Assembly: GCF_001544495.1 (NCBI RefSeq)
Contig: NZ_FCNZ02000020.1
Location: 1-64,000, forward strand
Direction: 5' to 3'
DNA length: 64,000 bases
DNA from: Caballeronia telluris
Lineage (GTDB): Bacteria > Pseudomonadota > Gammaproteobacteria > Burkholderiales > Burkholderiaceae
In this document: positions 60,228 through 64,000 of the stretch, one piece after another
How positions within the stretch are numbered: position 1 is the stretch's first letter
Layout of the letters: each line of letters begins with the position of its first letter
Program-made: the position numbers and the translations under genes
The notes under the pieces: generated by a model
Databases searched by the model: none
What the model was told of the DNA's origin: nothing
The model's input: only the letters and a program-made list of their open reading frames with translations

Positions 60228-62018
60228 ATGAGCTATACCGCACCGCTGAAAGAAATGTTGTTCGTCATGCGCGACCTCGCCGACATGACAAAAGTCGCCA
60301 CGCTTCCCGGTTTCGAAGACGCAAACCTCGACACCGCCCAGGCCGTCCTCGACGAAGCCGCGAAGTTCAACGGCGAAGTGCTGGCACCGCTCAACATCGA
60401 AGGCGACAGGCATCCGAGCACCTGGGCGAACGGCGAAGTCACGACGACGCCCGGTTTCAAGGACGCGTTTCGCCAGTTCGGTGAAGGCGGCTGGCAAGGC
60501 GTGATGCATCCGGTCGAATACGACGGACAAGGCCTGCCGAAGCTGATCGCGACGCCTTGCATCGAGATGATGAATGCCGCGAACATGTCGTTTGCGCTGT
60601 GTCCGCTGCTGACCGATGGCGCGATCGAAGCGCTGCTGACGGCCGGCACGGATGCGCAAAAGCAGCTCTACGTGCCCAAGCTGATTTCAGGCGAATGGAC
60701 CGGCACGATGAACCTCACCGAGCCGCAAGCAGGCTCCGATCTCGCGCTCGTGCGCACGCGCGCCGAGCCGCAGGGCGACGGCACGTTCAAGGTCTTCGGC
60801 ACGAAGATCTTCATCACCTACGGCGAACACGACATGGCGGACAACATCGTCCATCTCGTGCTCGCGCGCACGCCGAGCGCGCCGGAAGGCGTCAAGGGCA
60901 TTTCGCTCTTCCTCGTGCCGAAGTTCATGGTGAACGAAGACGGCTCGCTCGGCGAACGCAACGACGTGCGCTGCGTGTCGATCGAGCACAAGCTCGGCAT
61001 CAAGGCGAGCCCGACCGCCGTGCTGCAATACGGCGATCACGGCGGCGCGATCGGCTACCTGATCGGCGAGGAGAATCGCGGCCTCGAATACATGTTCATC
61101 ATGATGAACGCGGCGCGGTTCGCGGTCGGCATGCAGGGCGTCGCGATCGCGGATCAGGCGTATCAGAAGGCGGTCGCTTACGCGAAGGATCGCGTGCAGA
61201 GCCGCCCCGTTGATGGCTCCGCGAAGCAGTCGGTCGCGATCATCCAGCATCCGGACGTGCGCCGCATGCTCGCCACGATGCGCTCGCTGACCGAAGGCGC
61301 CCGCGCGCTCGCCTACGTCGCCGCCGCGCACAGCGACTTCGCCCACCATCATCCCGACGAGCAAGTTCGCGCGAGCCATCAGGCGATCTACGAATTCCTG
61401 GTGCCGATCGTGAAGGGCTGGAGCACGGAAATGTCGATCGACGTCGCGAGCCTCGGCGTGCAGGTGCACGGCGGCATGGGCTTCATCGAGGAAACGGGCG
61501 CCGCGCAGTACTACCGCGACGCGCGCATCCTGACAATCTACGAAGGCACGACGGCGATCCAGGCCAACGACCTGATCGGCCGCAAGACGGTTCGCGACGG
61601 CGGCGCGACCGCGCAGACGTTGCTCACGCAGGTCGATCAGACCATCGCGGCGCTCGAACACCACGACGGCGCAGCATTCGATGCGATGCACCGCCACCTG
61701 AAAGCGGGCCGCGAAGCGTTCGCGAACGTGGTCGAGTTCATGGTCCAGAATACGAAGCGCGATCCTAACGCCGTGTTCGCCGGCAGCGTGCCGTACCTGA
61801 AGCTCGCGGGCATCGTGCTGTCGGGCTGGCAGATGGCGCGTGCGTTGCTCGTCGCGAATGAAAAGCGCAGCGAGGACGAAGCCTTCTACGGCGCCAAGAT
61901 CGCGACCGCGCATTTCTTCGCCGACCACATCCTGCCGCAAGCCGTCGCGCTCGAAGCGTCGATCGTCAGCGCGAAGGGCAATGAGGGCGTGCTCGCGCTC
62001 GACATCGACCAGTTCTGA
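60228..62018 (+). CDS. Acyl-CoA dehydrogenase with C-terminal extension (DmdC-like)
   Basis: 596 residues from the ATG at 60228, with GGAG at 8 bases; the open frame upstream crosses the inverted repeat. Flavin acyl-CoA dehydrogenase of the long (about 600-aa) class: N-terminal YTAPLKEMLFVMRDLADM, MNLTEPQAGSDLALVRTRA near 160, VFGTKIFITYGEHDMADNIVHLVLAR near 185, VQVHGGMGFIEETGAAQYYRDARILTIYEGTTAIQANDL near 405-445, and the extra helical C-terminal domain. Members act on branched, medium-chain or methylmercaptopropionyl-CoA substrates. It is followed by a 3-hydroxyacyl-CoA dehydrogenase gene after 71 bp. Confidence 0.92.
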   Translation: MSYTAPLKEMLFVMRDLADMTKVATLPGFEDANLDTAQAVLDEAAKFNGEVLAPLNIEGDRHPSTWANGEVTTTPGFKDAFRQFGEGGWQGVMHPVEYDGQGLPKLIATPCIEMMNAANMSFALCPLLTDGAIEALLTAGTDAQKQLYVPKLISGEWTGTMNLTEPQAGSDLALVRTRAEPQGDGTFKVFGTKIFITYGEHDMADNIVHLVLARTPSAPEGVKGISLFLVPKFMVNEDGSLGERNDVRCVSIEHKLGIKASPTAVLQYGDHGGAIGYLIGEENRGLEYMFIMMNAARFAVGMQGVAIADQAYQKAVAYAKDRVQSRPVDGSAKQSVAIIQHPDVRRMLATMRSLTEGARALAYVAAAHSDFAHHHPDEQVRASHQAIYEFLVPIVKGWSTEMSIDVASLGVQVHGGMGFIEETGAAQYYRDARILTIYEGTTAIQANDLIGRKTVRDGGATAQTLLTQVDQTIAALEHHDGAAFDAMHRHLKAGREAFANVVEFMVQNTKRDPNAVFAGSVPYLKLAGIVLSGWQMARALLVANEKRSEDEAFYGAKIATAHFFADHILPQAVALEASIVSAKGNEGVLALDIDQF

Positions 62019-62089
62019 AGCCGCGCTGCGTGATTTTCGCTGGGTACAATGACCAGCCACATTCACAGGCATCCGCAAAGGAGCAACGC

Positions 62090-62941
62090 ATGAAAATCGA
62101 AACAGTCGGCATCGTCGGCGCCGGGACGATGGGCAACGGCATCGCGCAGATCGCGGCCGTCGCGGGCATGAAGACCATCATGATCGACGTCACCGATGCG
62201 GCGCTCGCCAAGGGTGTCGCCACGCTGACCGGCAGCCTCGATCGCCTCGTCTCGAAGGACAAGCTCGATGCCGCGACGCGCGACGCCGCGCTCGCGCGCA
62301 TCGAAACGTCGACGGACTATCAGCGCCTCGCCGCCGCCGACATCGTGATCGAAGCGGCCACCGAAAACACCGATCTGAAGATCCGCATACTTCGCCAGAT
62401 TCAGGACGTCGCCCGGCCCGGTGCGATCATTGCGTCGAACACGTCGTCGATTTCGATCACGACGCTCGGCGCGACGCTCGACCATCCCGAGCGCTTCATT
62501 GGCATGCACTTCTTCAATCCGGTGCCCCTTTTGCCGCTCGTCGAAGTGATTCGCGGCGTGCAGACGAGCGAAGCCACCGCCCATGCCGTGCGCGAACTGA
62601 CCGAGCAACTCGGCAAGTCGCCCATCGGCGTGAAGAACGCGCCGGGCTTCGTCGTCAACCGCATTCTCGTGCCGATGATCAACGAAGCGTTCTTCGTGCT
62701 AGCCGAAGGCATCGCGACGCCCGAGGAAATCGACGCGGGCATGCGTCTCGGCGCCAATCATCCGATCGGGCCGCTCGCGCTAGCGGATCTGATCGGACTG
62801 GACGTGTGTCTCTCGGTGATGGACGTGTTCCTCAAGGACTTCGGCGATTCGAAATATCGCGCGTGTCCGTTGCTGCGCGAACTCGTCGCGGCGGGACATC
62901 TCGGACGCAAGACCAAGCGCGGCGTGTATCAGTACGACTAA
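62090..62941 (+). CDS. hbd: 3-hydroxybutyryl-CoA dehydrogenase
   Basis: 283 residues from the ATG at 62090, with AAGGAG upstream. NAD-binding GAGTMGNGIAQIAAVAG near 10-26, catalytic residues in ASNTSSISITTL near 115, HFFNPVPLLPLVEVIRG near 138, and NAPGFVVNRILVPMINEA near 185; C-terminal LDVCLSVMDVFLKDFGDSKYRACPLLRELVAAGHLGRKTKRGVYQYD. Standard PaaH/Hbd length. It oxidises (S)-3-hydroxyacyl-CoA to the keto form with NAD+, consistent with beta-oxidation beside the acyl-CoA dehydrogenase. Confidence 0.94.
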   Translation: MKIETVGIVGAGTMGNGIAQIAAVAGMKTIMIDVTDAALAKGVATLTGSLDRLVSKDKLDAATRDAALARIETSTDYQRLAAADIVIEAATENTDLKIRILRQIQDVARPGAIIASNTSSISITTLGATLDHPERFIGMHFFNPVPLLPLVEVIRGVQTSEATAHAVRELTEQLGKSPIGVKNAPGFVVNRILVPMINEAFFVLAEGIATPEEIDAGMRLGANHPIGPLALADLIGLDVCLSVMDVFLKDFGDSKYRACPLLRELVAAGHLGRKTKRGVYQYD

Positions 62942-62947
62942 CGACCG

Positions 62948-64000
62948 ATGCTCGCCGAGCCGCACAACTACTATCACGCCACCGCGCGCGACCGGACCGC
63001 GCGGCCGCCGCTTTCGGGCCATGCCGATGCGAAAGTGTGCATCGTCGGCGGCGGGTTCGCGGGCATCAACACGGCGCTCGGACTGGCCGAACGCGGCGTC
63101 GGCGATGTCGTGCTGCTGGAATCGCATGACATGGGACGCGGCGCGTCGGGCAGGAACGGCGGCTTCGTGTTCGGCGGCTTTTCGCTCGGCGAGGAGACGC
63201 TGATCGACGAACTCGGCGCTGACCAAGCGCGAGCGCTCTACGCGGGCACGGTGGCATCGGTCGAACTGATCCGCGAGCGGATCGCGCGCTACGGCATCGA
63301 ATGCGGCGTGGAGGACAGCGGCGTGATCCTCGCGAACTGGTTTCGCGACGAATCCGCGATGCTGCGCCGTCAGCGCGTGCTGAAAGAACACTTCGGCGTC
63401 GAGTGGGACTATCTGAGCCGCGGCGAGATGCGCGAACGCATTCGCAGCGAACGCTATCACTCGGGCCTTTTCGAACCGAACGCGCTGCATTTTCATCCGC
63501 TCGATTATCTGCGCGGACTGGCGCGCGTCGCCGAAGCGCGCGGCGTGCGATTGCACGATACGTCGCCGGTCGTTTCGCTCGCGCGCGACGGCGCCGGCTG
63601 GATCGTGCGCACGGCGGGCGGCAGCGTCCGCGCGGAACACGTGGTGCTGTCGTGCGGCGGCTATCTCGCCGGACTGCGCCGCGAGATCGACGCGAGCATC
63701 CTGCCGATCGCCACCTACATCCTCGTCACGGAGCCGCTCGGCGACCGTCTGCATGACTGCTTCGGCACGCGCGCGGCGGTGTACGACACGCGCTTCGCCT
63801 TCGACTACTATCGCCCGCTCGCCGACACGCGCATTCTCTGGGGCGGACGCATCTCGGTGCGAGACCGCTCGCCGGCGCAGGTCAAATCGCTGCTGACGGC
63901 GGACCTGCTCAAGGTATTTCCGGCGCTACGCGACGTGCGCATCGACTACGCGTGGTCCGGCCTCATGAGCTACGCACGGCATCAGATGCCGCAGATCGGC
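62948..64000 (+). CDS. FAD-dependent amine oxidase (DAO/PuuB-like), cut by window edge
   Basis: 351 codons are open from the ATG at 62948 to the right edge; the end is missing. The opening MLAEPHNYYHATARDRTARPPL is the type seen in gamma-glutamylputrescine oxidase and related enzymes. FAD-binding VCIVGGGFAGINTALGLAERG lies near 28-48, with GASGRNGGFVFGGFSLGEE near 65 and VVLSCGGYLAGLRREIDASILPI near 220. It starts 6 bp after the Hbd stop and so is probably in the same transcript. The pathway is unclear; polyamine catabolism (PuuB) would not obviously fit the acyl-CoA genes. Confidence 0.85.
   Translation, partial: MLAEPHNYYHATARDRTARPPLSGHADAKVCIVGGGFAGINTALGLAERGVGDVVLLESHDMGRGASGRNGGFVFGGFSLGEETLIDELGADQARALYAGTVASVELIRERIARYGIECGVEDSGVILANWFRDESAMLRRQRVLKEHFGVEWDYLSRGEMRERIRSERYHSGLFEPNALHFHPLDYLRGLARVAEARGVRLHDTSPVVSLARDGAGWIVRTAGGSVRAEHVVLSCGGYLAGLRREIDASILPIATYILVTEPLGDRLHDCFGTRAAVYDTRFAFDYYRPLADTRILWGGRISVRDRSPAQVKSLLTADLLKVFPALRDVRIDYAWSGLMSYARHQMPQIG

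Overview
The window looks like a chromosomal segment of a Burkholderiaceae bacterium (Paraburkholderia/Caballeronia/Burkholderia type). This is inferred from the high GC content with strongly GC-biased third positions, the protein families present (DUF4148, DUF6232, MocR-controlled gabTD, phnSTUV, paoABC) and the lack of any phage or plasmid backbone. I saw no rRNA, tRNA or CRISPR array. The only mobile-element trace is the 3' end of an IS4-type transposase at the left edge.

Layout. 0-4 kb: IS4 remnant; an Old Yellow Enzyme with a divergently controlled ArsR regulator; small VOC, YciI and DUF6232 genes. 4-10.5 kb: glycogen phosphorylase, then a complete four-gene 2-aminoethylphosphonate ABC importer (phnSTUV) on the minus strand. 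10.5-17.2 kb: small RNA-binding-like and secreted proteins, a large BvgS/EvgS-like hybrid histidine kinase and a lone two-domain fimbrial adhesin. 17.4-24.5 kb: catalase HPII, S10 and S53 peptidases, DUF72 and GFA proteins. 24.6-33.5 kb: a GNAT-like protein with a cysteine hydrolase, an orphan amino-acid-binding protein, and a periplasmic aldehyde oxidoreductase operon (paoABC) with its own MocA-like cofactor enzyme. 33.5-42.2 kb: an SOS-box-controlled UdgX-family fusion protein, a YdeP-like molybdoenzyme, a GT9-like protein, a chemoreceptor and an M20 amidohydrolase. 42.2-46.6 kb: a frameshifted MocR regulator divergent from gabTD (GABA catabolism). 46.6-49.4 kb: two related two-module periplasmic proteins flanking a metallophosphoesterase. 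49.7-54.9 kb: a GntR-SDR-BKACE-MFS catabolic cluster, a cysteine-less isochorismatase-like hydrolase and exported MsrB. 55-58.3 kb: a YadGH-type ABC exporter, a cupin dioxygenase-like protein and an AraC regulator. 58.3-64 kb: divergent acyl-CoA ligase and acyl-CoA dehydrogenase genes sharing a 16-bp inverted repeat, a 3-hydroxyacyl-CoA dehydrogenase and an FAD amine oxidase running off the right edge.

Most of the segment is nutrient uptake and catabolism (phosphonate, aldehydes, GABA, beta-keto acids, acyl-CoAs). The most unusual items are the UdgX-family protein, which has a near-consensus LexA box but lacks the covalent-linking His of the KRRIH motif; the single-base frameshift in the gabTD regulator; the 96-bp interrupted palindrome between the acyl-CoA genes; and the orphan sensor kinase beside a chaperone/usher-less adhesin.
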